Part shown: positions 10,796 through 24,419 of the stretch, in pieces
Layout of the letters: each line of letters starts with the position of its first letter
Numbering within the stretch: position 1 is the first letter of the stretch
NCBI GenBank assembly: GCA_019022495.1
Contig: JAFEKR010000002.1
Location: forward strand, 1-64,000
Origin: Epichloe hybrida
Lineage: Eukaryota; Ascomycota; Sordariomycetes; Hypocreales; Clavicipitaceae
Reading direction: 5' to 3'
Length of the DNA stretch: 64,000 nt
Translations under genes and position numbers: made by a program
The notes under the pieces: generated by a model
What the model was told of the DNA's origin: nothing
Seen by the model: the letters and a program-made list of their open reading frames with translations, nothing else
The model's database searches: none

Positions 10796-12950
10796 CTATT
10801 CACTGTCACTATCGCCAAATATTGCCTTCAAAACATCGGCATTCGCCGCGTTTCCCTCGACAGCGTCATTTCTTTCTGGATTCACCACGGCAGCTTGTTG
10901 CAGAGGCGCGATTGGTCCAGTCATCTCAACATCTTGTTCGGCCTGTGCGCCCGCATGCGCGGAAACAGGGACAGAAGGTACCGCAGCCGCAACCGCCGTT
11001 GACGAGGCACCATTCTCTGCTCCGAGATCTGGTCTTGAATGCGCAGGTGCTCGAACATTGAATCGCTTGCACAACAGGCGCGTGGGGTGAAAGTCCGCCA
11101 CTGAGCGGGTCATGGTCCCAAACATGCCCATCTTGGCAGCTTCTTCGGCTGGATCCGTCGTCGCCTTTGGCTCGGGACTTGAAAGACTTTCTGGCTTCAG
11201 AGCACCGTCGGTACCAGTGCTGGTGGTCCCCGTGGACGGATTGAGTATGGTTTTCGAGGTCGTGAATCTGGATGCCATGAATCCCGTCATCGGCTTGAAT
11301 ATTCTGGCACAGTTGTAGAATTCGTTGACTTCTCGCATGTATTCTCCGTCTGTCGCGTGTGGTGCCTTCTCTGGAGCTGCGTGTCCGGGATTGGCTTGTG
11401 ACATTAGGTATCTCCTATATCTTCCTCGCTTTGTTTCATCATCGGCATAGGGGCCGCCCGAACTGCGGCAAAGCGCTGCCGCTGCGGTTTGTTGGTCGAG
11501 TTTGGGCACTTGGTTCCATAGTGCCTGTCGCTTCTCTTCTTCTGACATGGGGACATGGCCGTCGGGGAGCTCCCCCAGCCCGGGGGGCAGGTTTGTGTTG
11601 CCTGATACGGTAGCTAGTTTGTCTCTGGCTGCCGAGGAAATGAAGTCAAACACCGACTTCCCAGGAAGGGCTTTCTCGCCGAGCAGTGCAGCTCGGGATC
11701 TCGGGTCCAAACTAGATGCTTTGGCAGCATCCGCAGTTGATGTGTAGTTTGAGGGTTCGTCCTTGGCGGATGGGTCTCGGGAGGATTTCCAGCCATCTGG
11801 AACTGCAGGTGGCGCATATTGGGATAGAAGGGCGGCTGGGTCCTCAACCACCTTGGCCAGGACAAATCCATCGAGTGGGAGGCGGCCGTCGTGACAACGC
11901 CGAAAGCTGTTGCCAGCTCTCGCTGTTTTTGGCAGGAACACGGGTGCCTTTGACAAAGACGGGTTGGCAGCCGCCTTGGCCTTCTGTTTCTTTTTCTTGT
12001 CTCCCCCCATGACGCGATTGTATCGAATCTTGGGACCCATCTCATAAGGGTCCTCTTCGTCTGAGCCTGTGTCATTCAAAACACCAACTCCAAAGGCTCC
12101 GCGACTGGGCTTCGTCTTCTTCTTGTCGGGTCCAAATAACGACAAGCCTTTGTTCTTGTCCTGTGTGCTGTCATTGTCTTCGTCGGAGTCGTCCTTGTCA
12201 GTGTCGATGCCCTTTCTTATACTATGCAACCTTGTTTCTCCATGATGACCCAGCCCGTTCCTCCCCGTCTTGCGGATGAATTGGATCATTCGTGTATCGT
12301 CGGGCGCAAACATGTACGTCTTGGCATCTGATTCGGTTGCGCCTTTGCTCACCTCTAGGCATGCGTTGCGTCGTATCTTCGGACCAATGCCTTGCCCATC
12401 TTTCCAGCCCATTTTGCGCAGCAGTTGCAGGCCCTTCGTGTCGCCCGATGGCCTGAGTAATCCGACAATTCCAGCAGCACGCATCTCCTCCTGTGTCGAC
12501 GCCCCTAAGCCAGCGAAAGCTCCTGCCGTTTGAAGTGTCTGGGCTTCCGCCGCATCGGCCAAGTCCTCCTCGTCCATGAACTCTTCTGCCCGCTGTTGAA
12601 TCGTCGTTGAAGCTGCGTCATTTTTCCGTCTGTTCGCACGGCTCGATACAAAGGTCGACGGCGTCCAGCCTTCCTTGGAGCCCACGGTATTGAAGTACCT
12701 GTACGCATCAGTACCATGCCAACCTGAATGTAGATGTGCAATTAGCAACATACCCTGCACTCCAGCCTCCTGTAAAAGCGCCATGAAGGCGTCTTCGGCC
12801 TTTTTCGTCCCTCACGTCCTGTTTCCAGACGGGGAGGTACGAGCCATCATCGCGCGCATCATTCTCGTCGGGCAAAGGCGTGCCGAAGACTGCATATGGA
12901 GCATGGGCGTCCGCCTCAAAAGTCGACCGTGAGCGCTTGTACGATGGCAT
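10796..12950 (-). CDS. GPATCH1-like G-patch protein (DUF1604)
   Basis: A 699-residue nuclear protein of the GPATCH1/TOUGH family, which associates with spliceosomes and RNA helicases. Model: exon 1 12950-12754, intron 12753-12699 (55 nt, GTATGT..CAG), exon 2 12698-10796. Splicing joins GGWSAG to [11 protein letters not shown], restoring the continuous DUF1604 block (about residues 50-115) that marks the family. The G-patch follows at about residues 155-177 ([20 protein letters not shown]). The remainder is charged and disordered, with a [12 protein letters not shown] segment near residue 530, and ends in an acidic GDSDSE. The start at 12950 ([23 protein letters not shown]) is the first ATG and gives a family-typical N-terminus. 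The gene is divergent from the kinase gene across about 0.8 kb. Confidence 0.93.
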
Positions 12951-13757
12951 GGCACTGTTCTTGTCATGAAACTATTGGGGACTTCCTCGACGGTTGCATC
13001 ATGTTCTCGGCCAGCCAAGATGTCAGAATCCGGTTCGTAGTGATGATGGTTGATGAAGCGGCAAGCAAGCCAAGAAAAAAAAGCTGCCTGGGCTTCGTGA
13101 GCTTGGCCACTTGCAATCAATCAATCGATAAGCGCCACCACATGCCCTGCCCCCACGTTGCCATTGTCGACATTGATTAACCAATAAACTGAGGGTGCAC
13201 CCTATTGCATGCACACCAATACTTGAATACTTGCGCCTGGCTTCGATTTTTGAAAGTACCCGTCGACTGTACGGGTTACACACAGATGTAATACTCGGTA
13301 GATATCCCAACCTGCACAGGATGCCAGAATAAGTTCATCGGCGCCGGCACCTGTCTGCGTGCAGAGCCCAGATGGTCCATGGTTTATATCCAGCGGGTGC
13401 CCAGCCTCAACCCAGATCCGGCGCTCATGGGTCAGGTGGTCGGGTGTGCGAGGCGAAAGCGTCCAGCGACATGACATGCACTGTGCCATGGTTGCAAATT
13501 GCAAGGAGCCCTCGGGATTGGATTCGGGCACACAGCAGCACATCTGTTGCAAGGCGCGACGTATTACAATTTTACAGGACAAGGTATTCGAGGTTCATTC
13601 CCGTCTCGGTCCAACCTGCCCATCCAATCCACCGATACTTTTTGTTGTTGTTGTTGTTGTTGTCGTTGTTGTCGTTGGGTCGCCATCAGTCATCACTGGC
13701 CCTGCTCGGCTGTATGTAGCTTCGGCTGTGGCCCTGTGGGCATCAACATGAGCACCC
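12951..13757. other. divergent promoter region
   Basis: About 0.8 kb between the 5' ends of the G-patch gene (-) and the kinase gene (+). It holds a GTT-rich trinucleotide tract (about 13638-13676) and CT-rich sequence. No gene is supported; the short open frames on both strands overlap one another and resemble nothing. Confidence 0.5.
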
Positions 13758-13805
13758 ATGAGCACCCATGACACCCATGACACCCATGACACACCCATGC
13801 CAGGC
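13748..13805 (+). repeat. minisatellite over the Kin1 start codon
   Basis: Short tandem units of ACACCCATG/AGCACCCATG type carry six ATGs (13748, 13758, 13768, 13777, 13786, 13797). Only those at 13758 and 13797 are in the kinase frame. Confidence 0.8.
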
Positions 13806-16800
13806 CAGCTGCCGCCGTTGCTGCTCCCAATCCCGGTGCATTTAGCGCTTCCCACTCCACCTGTCCATCTCCCAAAGCCAACAAAGTTATTAGCCAACGC
13901 CCGCTCAAAGCACCCAACAAAGCACTCCGCCGCCGATTCCCACTCCCACTCCACCAGCTCCCATCACCGACCACAGCACCGTCTCCATCTCCAACATCAG
14001 CATCAGCGTCATCACCACCGCCACGCGTCCGCATCAATCGCTGATACCACGTCCCCTTCTTCTCGCCCTATCCAGCATATCCTTCCCCATCATGACTTCG
14101 AGACCTCACACTTAGAGTCTTCCCCTCGATCAAAGCGCACCTCCAGCAGAGACCGCAGCTCGTACTCTTCGACAAGGGGCGCCGTTGCCGTTGCCGCCGC
14201 CGAGTCCCCAGCTACCCCTTCGTCAGCCAACCGATCGTTCAAGTCCAGCACCACCGTCCGCTCGTCCTATCAACGATATCATCGTCAACCACAACATTCA
14301 AGCGACATGAGCCCCTCGGCCGTCGCCTCTGCCAATGGCAGCCCAACTGCCCCGTCCTCATCCCACGGTGCTCCTCCCCCAGACAGTCATGGTCATCATG
14401 GCTCGCACTCGGCCAGCAAGCAGACTAGATCACGCACCACCATTCCCACCCAATCTGGCAAATGGATCCTGGGCAAGACCATTGGTGCAGGTAGCATGGG
14501 AAAGGTGAAACTGGCTCGCAAGGAAGACGGCAGCGAACAGGTTTGTGCCACTTCTCTCTTTCTCTCATTCATCTTTGCTACACGTCTGGCTCCTCTCTCA
14601 AGTCTTTCATTCATCCTTTGACATTCTCACATCTTTCCATCCTAAAGTCGGGTGGCAACCGCAATGTGCTAACGAAGCCTATCTGTCTGCTTGATAGGTC
14701 GCTTGCAAGATTGTGCCCCGTGGCTCAACGGAAGAACATCAAACTCGCGCAGACAAGGAACGAGCCGACCAGTCCAAAGAAATACGAACGGCGCGCGAGG
14801 CAGCCATTGTGACCCTCCTGAACCACCCCCACATTTGCGGCATGCGAGATGTCGTGCGCACCAGCTATCACTGGTACATGCTGTTTGAGTACGTCAATGG
14901 CGGCCAGATGCTAGATTACATCATTTCACATGGCAAACTCAAGGAGAAACAAGCCCGAAAGTTCAGTCGTCAGATTGCGAGCGCACTAGATTACTGTCAC
15001 CGGAACAGTATCGTCCATCGCGATCTCAAAATCGAAAACATCCTCATCAGTAAGACTGGCGACATCAAAATAATTGATTTTGGTCTCAGCAACCTCTTCT
15101 CCCCGCGCGGATACCTGAAGACATTCTGTGGAAGTCTTTATTTTGCTGCTCCAGAACTCCTACAGGCCAGGGCTTACACCGGACCCGAGGTTGACATCTG
15201 GAGCTTTGGCATCGTTCTCTACGTCCTCGTTTGTGGTAAGGTACCTTTCGACGACCAGAGCATGCCCGCTCTTCATGCCAAGATCAAGAAGGGGTTGGTT
15301 GATTATCCTAGTTGGCTTTCAAGTGGTGAGTGAATGGTGCTCCAGTGTGCCCTTGTTTTCCTTATTTTGGCTTGTTCTTCTTCTTCTTTTTTTTGGGGGG
15401 GTGAGAAGGAGGAGTACCAGGACCATTAGAACTAAGAAACGTCTTCAACAGAATGCAAGCATCTCATGTCCAGAATGCTTGTGACCGATCCGAAGCAGCG
15501 CGCCACCATGCAAGAGGTGATGAACCATCCTTGGATGACAAAGGGCTACAATGGTCCGCCGGACAATTATCTACCTGTTCGCGAACCCCTGAGCCACCCT
15601 CTGGATTCAGACGTTCTTCATGCCATGCAAGGTTTCAATTTCGGATCTCCCGAAATTATCAGAGCTCAGCTCACTAAGATCATGGAATCTGAGGAATACC
15701 AACTTGCTGTGAAACTGTATCAACGAGAGCGAGAGCTTCCCACGCCCAGCAAAGAGGCCGAGAAGAAGAGAGGTTTCGGTTTCGACTTCTACAAGAGGCG
15801 CAATTCTTCCAACAGCAGAGACACCTTGACAGGGCCCAGCACCGACACGCTGCAGCTGGGACACGATCCCTTGTATGCGTTTAGCCCACTGCTGTCCGTC
15901 TACTATCTCGTCAAGGAAAAGCATGATCGGGAGCCCGCTCCAACAGCGCCAGCACCTGCGACTTCATCGCGTGAAAAGGAGAAGACTCGGGAAAGAGAGA
16001 AGGAGAGAGAACGGGAGAATGACCGTGACCGTGGGCGTGATCGTGATCGTGATCGTGGGCGTGATCGTGATCGAGAGCATCATGATCGCGATTATCGAGA
16101 GCGTGAAAAGATGCCTGAACACCTACCAGAGCTGGCTGCTCCGCAAGCCGCCCACACCAACGCCGCTGCTTTCGAAATGCCGGGCGAGAAACCCACCGGG
16201 GGCCGGTCAAGGCCTCAAGCTCGCACACATGGCGAAGACGATGCACCGGAGCCGGCGAGACCCCAGGGACAGGCGGCCCCGCCGGCGCCGGAGACAAAGG
16301 TGGAACAGTTGCAGAAGAAAGAGGGCGCCGCTGCTGGCTTACTTCGGAGATTCAGCACTCGTAAACGCAGAGAGCCTGAGCGCCTGGACAAGGGTCGATC
16401 TCACCCCCCCATGGTTCAGGTTCACTCACCTTCAGATCCGCTGACACCTGGGACGCCAGCAACACCAAAGAAGAGCTTCAGTATCCGTCGGGGCAGAAGA
16501 GATCGGGATGAGCCACCTGTGCCCACCCTTCGATCGGGCAGCAGCCAGCCTCAGCATAGCGCCCTTCTCAGCCCGCCCATGTCTGCACATGGCACGAGAG
16601 ACTCGCGCAAGTCAGGCTTGGGTCGATCCACCAGTGTCAACTCGGCCGAAATGCGACGTCGCGATGGCGGCAGAGCACCGAAAGAGGCCGCAGCGACGAG
16701 CGGGTCTGATCAATCCGTATCGAACGATCAGTCTGGTTCATCGCAAAGGAGCCACGGGCACTCGCGGTCGGCTTCCATGCGAACCAAATCTCTCGGTCAC

Positions 16801-17556
16801 GCACGCCGAGAGAGCATCCAGCGGCGCCGGTTGAGGCGAGGGAACTTGCAGGAAGCAGACGTGCCCGAAGAGACGGATTTCGAACCAGAACACAGTGGAG
16901 TCTCGACGGATCGCCTCGACAGCGCCGAGCTGGCAAAACCCGTCTTCTTGAAGGGCTTGTTCAGTGTGTCAACTACATCTGGCAAGTCTGTGCCCGCCAT
17001 CCGCGCCGATATTAAGCGGGTACTCAGGCAACTAAATGTCGATTTTACCGAGATCAAAGGTGGATTTGCCTGTCGACACACTCCGAGCATTGATCTCAAC
17101 AAGGTTCAAGATCTCCCCATGAGCCCAAGCCACACACCAGGACACCGCCGCCGCTTCAGTTTCGGCGGCCTGATGCGGAACGACGATCGGGACGAGGTTC
17201 GGGAGTTTGAGCGGGAGCAACGCCAACCCACGACTCCCCGCACGCCTGGCAGGTCGGAACGTGATCGATCAGAAAGAGACCGAGATCGTTCTGATCGCGA
17301 CCGAAGCTACTCCAACTCGGAAACATCGGTGGATAGTATCCCTCGACGCAACGGAGGCACCACGAGACGAGCCCCTGGGGAAACGAGCACGCAAGTGCAG
17401 AGCGACCTAGGCGAAAGCATGGTCCTGGAGTTTGAGATCTTCATCGTCAAAGTGCCTCTGTTGTCACTTCACGGAATACAGTTCAAGCGCTTGACGGGAA
17501 ACACATGGCAGTTCAAGAACATGGCGGATCAGATTTTACGGGACCTGCGGCTTTAG
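13758..17556 (+). CDS. KIN1: Kin1/MARK-type serine/threonine kinase
   Basis: A 1,171-residue kinase of the Kin1/PAR-1 (MARK) family, which acts at the cell cortex in polarity, exocytosis and septation. Exons 13758-14540, 14698-15325 and 15452-17556; intron 1 carries a perfect TGCTAAC branch site. The N-terminus to about residue 230 is His/Ser-rich and disordered. The kinase domain spans about 236-499: glycine loop GAGSMG (243-248), VACK lysine 265, HRD 368-370, DFG 388-390, and the activation segment [13 protein letters not shown] with Thr403 as the expected upstream-kinase site. A long basic linker with Arg-Asp/Arg-Glu repeats follows. A KA1 domain lies at the C-terminus (about 970-1171, ending [14 protein letters not shown]). 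The start codon lies in a minisatellite, so 13797 is equally possible. Confidence 0.95.
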
Positions 17557-19227
17557 GTCCGCTGTGGCGGATATCCATCGCCACGAACACATTCTCTCGT
17601 GTCAATCCGCCAATGTGCATCGATGGGAGTCCCAACGAATGGGGATGTGCGAGTTTGCTCATTCTGGTCAGTCAAATCCGTCGTGCTCCTTGGCAGAAAG
17701 TATCGGCCACGAGAGCATGAGGCAGCGGCCCTGAGGTAAGGGGAGGGGGGAGGCAAGCCGCGCAAATTTTGGAGTTGAGCAACGGACGGAATACCATCAC
17801 AAGGGAGGTATCGTATTTGTACACGGCATGTCTAGCATTGCCAACCACTACATTCGTAATTGCCATTTCACACTGTTATTTTCTTCTTGAGCAGTTTTTT
17901 TTTCTCTTCTTCATAGTAGGGTTTTTCGGAGCATTGGAAGCAATAGTCGGAGCGAGCCATCATGACTCTAGAGCTAATACGTTCCTGGGCGAGGTTTGTT
18001 TGTGGGTTTAACAGCATATATAATAGTCGCACAGGAGATTAGAGAAATAGTTAGGTAACGAAAGTGCATGACGAGTTTTGAATCAGGAAAAAAAAACCCC
18101 ATCTTGCGGGCCTTTCTTGTCCACGTTTTGATCCTCGGAAGTGGTACCCAGGGATTACCTGAGGGACAACACGATGCGCTGGCTTCATGCTCTCTCGTCA
18201 GAGAGATCCCTGATGGCCATCCAAAAGATAGGGTAGACCCAAACTGTAAGCAAGTGGACGGGACTTCCCTTCGAGTCCCATTGTTGCCGTCCAGGGTAGG
18301 CGTCTCGGGCGCCACGGAGAAGAGAGAGATGGTCTGTAATACAAGGCGGCAAAACGGTGACACCCGTCCATGGAGACTTTTGCAGGAGGCTGCTGTGAAA
18401 TTCGATTTCTTCAGCATTATTCTGCAAGAGCAGATGCTAACATTACATTCCCCAGACCACATATGTATAGTATGTGCATGTTATACTCCGTATTTCCATA
18501 TGGAATATGCTTAACCCATGTTTGCGCGCATGAACATGAACATGGAAAGAGCCGGAAAGAGGAAAGAGCCCACCCAGCGCAGCGAGGCTGAAAGGCTCCA
18601 ATGCCCCACAGCTGGGGCGCTACATGGATGCTAATTGGCTGGGGCGGCACTATGTATTTCTTCCTGGCGTGCCATCCTATCCGTGCGGAGGGAGAAGGAA
18701 GGAAGCAGGCAGCCTGGCCGGCAGCAAGCACAAGCAAGCACAAGCAAGTCCAAGCAGCACTTGTTGCACTTGTTGACAACCCCGACCACGACCCGACCGA
18801 CGCACATCATCTCCAACTTCGTCGCATACCAACCTGCGTCGCCCCAAAGTTGCCATTGTGCGACTTGTCCGCGTGCCCGTACCTGCGCCTCACGCCTACG
18901 CCTACGCGCATTGCATTTTGTCATCTTGTCCCTCGCGGTCCATCTTTCCGCCACTGAAGGTCGCCGCCCTCGACCGCCATCGACCGCCATCGCTCCCGCA
19001 CACAGCATCGTCTTCGAACACACCGGATATCCGTTCAGCACAAAGCTCGGCTTCTACTCCCTCTGCTCTCCGCACCATTGGCGCCAAAACGGAGCTTGCA
19101 AGGCCTCAACCTCTTCCTGATCCGACACACCAACGTACTTCAACGAGGTTCGGCGTCCGAGCCACACCCCATCATCTTTGATTGAAAGAAGCGAGCCGCA
19201 CTCGTCGATTCGCATTGGTTGCCCAAC
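17557..19227. other. gene-free stretch and probable Caf40 leader
   Basis: About 1.7 kb between two plus-strand genes. It contains a TACTCCGTA copy (18484-18492), a CAAGCA-rich repeat patch (about 18724-18760) and a CT/AC-rich stretch before 19228 that looks like a long 5' leader. I see no supported gene; the open frames on both strands have no family features. Confidence 0.5.
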
Positions 19228-19341
19228 ATGATGCCTTCTGCGCATGTCTACGGACATCATCAATACAACCCTCAGAGTGAATCCAACAGCTGGATGCATC
19301 AGCAGGCTTCCCATCACCAGCAGAGCCATGTGTCTGTCGCT

Positions 19342-19376
<35 letters not shown>

Positions 19377-20693
19377 ACAGCAGCAGCAACAGCAGGCTCA
19401 GCAGCAACAGCAGGCTCAGCAGCAACAGCAGGCTCAGCAGCAACAGCAGGCCCAGCAGCAACAGCAGGCCCAGCAGCAGCAGCAGCAGCATTTCAACCGC
19501 ATGGCTGTGAACCACTCTGCTACTGCGGGCGGCAACAACATGAGCGGAAACCACACGCAAGAGTCTGGCCATGAAAATATCTCAGAGGACAACAGACGCA
19601 CCATGGCTTACATTGCAGACTTGCTGAACGAGAACACAAGAGAAGCTGCTTTGCTGGAGCTTAGTAAGAAACGGGAGCAGGTGCCCGAGTTGGCCCTCAT
19701 CTTGTGGCATTCGTTTGGTATGTCTTGACGGTCCAAGCCTCGTGGAAAAGCGCAAAACACAATCTGGTAGAATCCTTGCTAACCTGCTCATCCACTTATT
19801 TAGGTGTCATGACCTCTCTGCTGCAGGAGATCATTTCCGTATACACTCTTCTCAATCCTTCGCAGTTGACAGCCGCTGCATCTAACCGAGTCTGCAACGC
19901 TTTGGCACTGCTGCAGTGTGTTGCGTCACACAACGACACCCGTACTCTGTTCTTGAATGGTAGGGCAGGATTTCTTCCCCTTGACCCCGGAGGCAGCACG
20001 ATGTTGTTGGGGAAGAGAAAAGAAGAAAAATGACATGACTAACAATCTGGTGTCATAGCACATATCCCGCTCTTCTTATACCCTTTCCTCAACACTACGT
20101 CAAAGTCGAGACCCTTTGAATATCTGCGACTCACGAGCCTCGGCGTCATTGGCGCCTTGGTCAAGAATGACTCCTCCGACGTCATCAACTTCCTCCTTAC
20201 CACAGAGATAATACCTCTGTGCCTCCGCATCATGGAGACTGGCTCTGAACTTAGCAAGACTGTGGCCATTTTCATCGTGCAGAAGATCTTGCTCGATGAC
20301 AATGGACTCAACTACATCTGTGCTACGTACGAGAGGTTTTACGCCGTGGGAACCGTCCTGAGCAACATGGTTGCTCAACTAGTTGAGTCACAGACTGCTC
20401 GACTCTTAAAGCACGTGGTTCGTTGCTTCCTCAGGTGAGTCAAAGCATGAAACGATTTCCCTTCTCAACCCCATGGATTGACATCAGCTTACATGGGTCA
20501 CCACCGTAGACTCAGCGACAATGCTCGCGCTCGCGAGGCCTTGCGCCAATGCCTACCCGAACCGCTTCGCGATGCCACATTCTCCTCTGTCCTGAGAGAT
20601 GACGCCGCAACAAAACGATGCTTGGCGCAACTACTCATCAATCTATCGGACAATGTCGTCGATCAGAACTCGCAGGGCGTTTCCAACATGTAA
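19228..20693 (+). CDS. CAF40: CCR4-NOT subunit Caf40/Rcd1 (CNOT9)
   Basis: A 401-residue ortholog of Rcd1/CNOT9, the armadillo-repeat subunit of the CCR4-NOT deadenylase complex that docks mRNA-specific repressors. Exons 19228-19717, 19804-19959, 20059-20434 and 20510-20693; all junctions restore the highly conserved core. The first ~120 residues are fungal-specific and contain a glutamine tract (about residues 40-85) broken by single Ala residues, encoded by CAG/CAA repeats. The Rcd1 domain follows from about residue 130: [56 protein letters not shown], and the [16 protein letters not shown] block. The start is the ATG pair at 19228/19231; no earlier in-frame ATG exists. Confidence 0.97.
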
Positions 20694-23600
20694 CCCGAGA
20701 GTGACGACGGCTCGGCTCTCTGCCTTGGCGATCAGGGTCCCGTTGCACGATGCCACGCATGAACCACTTGTAATACGTAAAAAGAGAACAATCTGGACTG
20801 CATTTGTCACGGCGAACTAAACGGAGGGCATGGGCTCTTTTGTGGAACCCAAGGAAGAAAGCATAGTGAATTGCTGTTTTGTCGGTTTTCTTAACGGATC
20901 AACTGCATAGACGAAGACGAGTCGAGAGAAAACCGACCCCCGGGATGAAAAGAAAAGAGAAGAAAAGGAAAGATATTGCGGAAGCACCCGTCCGGGAGTG
21001 GGGGGGGCGGGTGATGATGGAGAAGAGCACCATTTGCATCCGATACCCAATGGCTACCAGTCATTATCTTGGCGCAGCTCGTCAAAGGAAGTCTTTCCTC
21101 CCTCTGTGGAAACTGAGAGAAGACAAGGCTGTCTTTCATGGCCTCTGCTGAACGAGTCTGGGCCTCATTGCGTAAATTGGTTCCTCTTCCACCCCGGGAC
21201 TTCAACTTTGGGTGGATTTGTTGTTTTTGTTATCTGGAGTCTTGCTCGAAACACGATCGAACGGACATGTCAGGGAAGACTAGGAAGCACATGGGATTTC
21301 ACGTTCGCATATTGGTCCCGTCAAGAAGCGATGAAGAGGCTTACACACGCTCGTCATCAGAGGCAGACGCATCGACATGTTACCGTGACGTCGCTCTTCG
21401 AAAATGTCTAGGTTTCACTTTTGATCGATGATTTCGAGGGCAGGGGAGTCCAGGACAGGGAGGAGGAAGGCGTTTCCTCAGGCGTTTTCGTACTTTTTGC
21501 CAAGGCTTCCAAAGAGAGGAAGGTAGGAAATGTGGGCATTTGTAGCTTTTTGCGCGGTCCCATGGTGTTACTTGCCTCTTTTATCGTTTAGTATTTGCAT
21601 TAGTTAGAAACATGGGTTGGGGATGGTGGTTAGGAGGATTCGAGGTGGAATGATTGGGTGTACACTTCTTCTCCCATTTCTGTTTCTGTTTCAATTTTTT
21701 TTTTTAGCTTGGTAGCAATGTACTTGTATTGTGCGGAGTAGTCATGGCAGTAATGGATGCATGTGGTGTCGTGTGGAAGATTTTAAGTGGCAAATGGAGT
21801 AGACCGAGGTCAGGCAGAGCAGAGCAGAGCGTATTTCGGTACGGTCAAGTTGGTTTGATGTTTCCTCCCCCGCTCCCTGACGTCTCATCAACAGGGTTTG
21901 TGTCGATGAAGGAGAGAACGTTTTGTCATGTATTGTTGGCATGTGCACGTTTACAAGTTGAGGCAAGCGCGTCCTCGCAAACCCAGCAAGTTGGTCCATG
22001 GCCAGATTCTGCAGTAGTAGTAGTAGTAGTAGTAGCGTTGACGAAAAGGGGGTCGTGACTCTCGCGACTGGCAGGACGCAGGACGAACAGGCGATCGACA
22101 CCCGCCCGAGATTTGTGTTTGGTCGGCGACAGGGACGGAAATAGGATCAAGTTCTGTGCAGGCCGTGGATCGTGGATCGGGTTTCCCGTAAATACGGATC
22201 GAGTCCCATGCAGCTTTGGCGAATAAACCCGAGGTCCTGGCCCCCCCCCCCTCCTCCCCTGGTCACGGGTCACGGGTGGACTTGATCAGGGCCATCGGAC
22301 GTGACAGCAGGAGAGGAGACACGACCGGGTCCCCTTGCGGCAGATTATGTCATGAGGGTTTGGTTTTTTGGTGAAGCGTGGTTGGTGTTGCATTGCAGCC
22401 GGCGCTGGCTTTTTTTTTTTTTTTCTCACGCCCTGCTGTGTTGTTGTGAACTGGTGACTTGTGCTGGACGGGTAACTGGTAAACTGCCTGGGAAGAGTCA
22501 GCACTAGCTGGCTGGACTGACTGAAATAGGGTAGCAACCAAACAACCGGGGAGGGAAGTCATTGTCGTCACGACTTGCCCTCTCTCTATGCTGCAGAGAT
22601 CAAGAATGAAAAAAAAAAAAAAAAAAAAAAATAAAGATTGGTTTACGGTGACGAATCAGTGAGTAAACCCTTGTGCGCTGCAAGGCGGCACCGTCTCTTC
22701 TTGCATGGTGCGTCACGCTCGTTTGTGGTGCCGCGTGCGCCCCGAAGTTGCTCCCCCCCCCCCGCTACTTCACCACCAAATACCAGCAATGCCCTGCCAG
22801 AAGTGGCGGACATTTGACGGGATTGCGAGGCGGACACAGAGAGAAGGAGAGCTCAGGGTGCGCAACACCCCGGGAACTGGGCTGGAGAAGGGGGGTGCGT
22901 GCGATCGTTGTTGCTCATTTGCATGCTCATGTTCCACCAGATAGATGCATTCATTTCACATGGGCAAATCTCCTCAGATTGATGGATTGTACATGCATTT
23001 TTTTGTTTTGTTTTTGTTTTTTTCAAACGTCAAATTTTCTTTTGCGGGAACCGGGGCGTGGTTCAATCCCACCAATGTGCTTGCTTGCAGCCCATCGTCG
23101 GGGGGGAGGGGTTCCCTGCCAACGAAACCCGGCCATTCGGGCATATGCCCGGATACTATTACGGACAAGGCCATGGATGGGGACTTTGACTCATCTACGG
23201 ACTAATGTACGCAGCATCCAGTTTTCTGCCCGCTGCCCAACAAGGGCTGATGTGGCCTGTTTTGGAGCGATGCAACCTTGCCAAAAAAAAAAAAAAAAAA
23301 AAAAAAGTTGGGGCTCGCCCTTGAACTAAAAACCCGTGTCCCCGGCCTGAGCCTCGGACTTAAGAACCGACCGACTTTCTCGAGCGAGAAGCTGAATGGA
23401 AACCAAACCCAACCCAACCAGGGGAGGGCAATGCAAAAATGTTACATGTACGGAGGGAGTGTGTGCGGCGTTGGGGGCGGCGGCCTTTCCGCTCAGCCCT
23501 ATCTGTACCTACGTTTTTTTTTTTTAACTCACCCAGCAAGAGAAGTTGGCTACATGGTTGCAGCGATTGGTTGACGTGTTACCGAGTTACTATGTATGCA

Positions 23601-24419
23601 GCGCTTTTTGTTTTTCAAGCCGTCATTCATTTCGAGGGGAAGAATTTAAACCCCCCCGGCGACCGAGATTGCTATGCCCCCCCACCCCTGGTTTTGAAGC
23701 TCGGTGTGCCCGAAGTCAACTTGAACATGGGAAACTGGCTGCGGCCACAACTACGAAAAAAAACAAAAACAACGTGGCAGGCCATGCCCATCAGTTTCTC
23801 CTGCGTTGGGCAAGAAATGTTTGACTCGTGGAATTTTTTTTTTTTTGGATCGATCCTCCAGGGGGCCGCGCAGCGATTGATTTGATGCGCCATGACTGCA
23901 CCAGTGGGACGAGATAAAACGTTGTACGGGATCTTCGTGAATGTGTAGATGACCAACCAACCTCGGCCAGTTCGAGTTGAAACATTGATCAGATAGCCAG
24001 CCCCGTTGTTCGAAACGGAAGGGACATGAACCTGCATGTTTACCCTCCCCCTCTGGCTTAGTAATGGACGGAAGTAAATAGCTAGCTCGCCAGCAACGGT
24101 TCATGGTTCATGATGGCGATCCCCCTCATTCCCGGCTTGTCCCCGGAGAGAAATTGCGAAAATTTGCTTTCAGAAATAAAAAAAAAGTATCCGATGCCGT
24201 TTTTTCCTTTCACGGATTAGGGGTCTCTCTATGTAAGTCGTCCGTACGGAGTGGAGCCAAGCGCGCGGGCAGACAGGGGAGGTTTACTGGCCAGATTGCA
24301 AGATTGAACGGGCGGCACTGCGACGGCCTGTCCAATGCGAGGAACGTGGAAATATTACTACCCAAATCCCCCAAGCCCTGAGGAGTCATCCGGCAATCTC
24401 TGCGCACTAGCAAGAGCTG

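Noticed and set aside
10564..11061. A 165-codon plus open frame beside the transposon
   Set aside because: More than half of it is antisense to the G-patch coding exon, and the remainder has no recognisable feature.
23040..23075. A tRNA T-arm-like GGTTCAATCCC
   Set aside because: No matching acceptor or D arm at the proper distance; a chance match.
22673..23329. A 218-codon plus open frame in the gene desert
   Set aside because: Its C-terminal part runs through the A24 homopolymer as poly-Lys, two other frames are open over the same stretch, and it resembles nothing.
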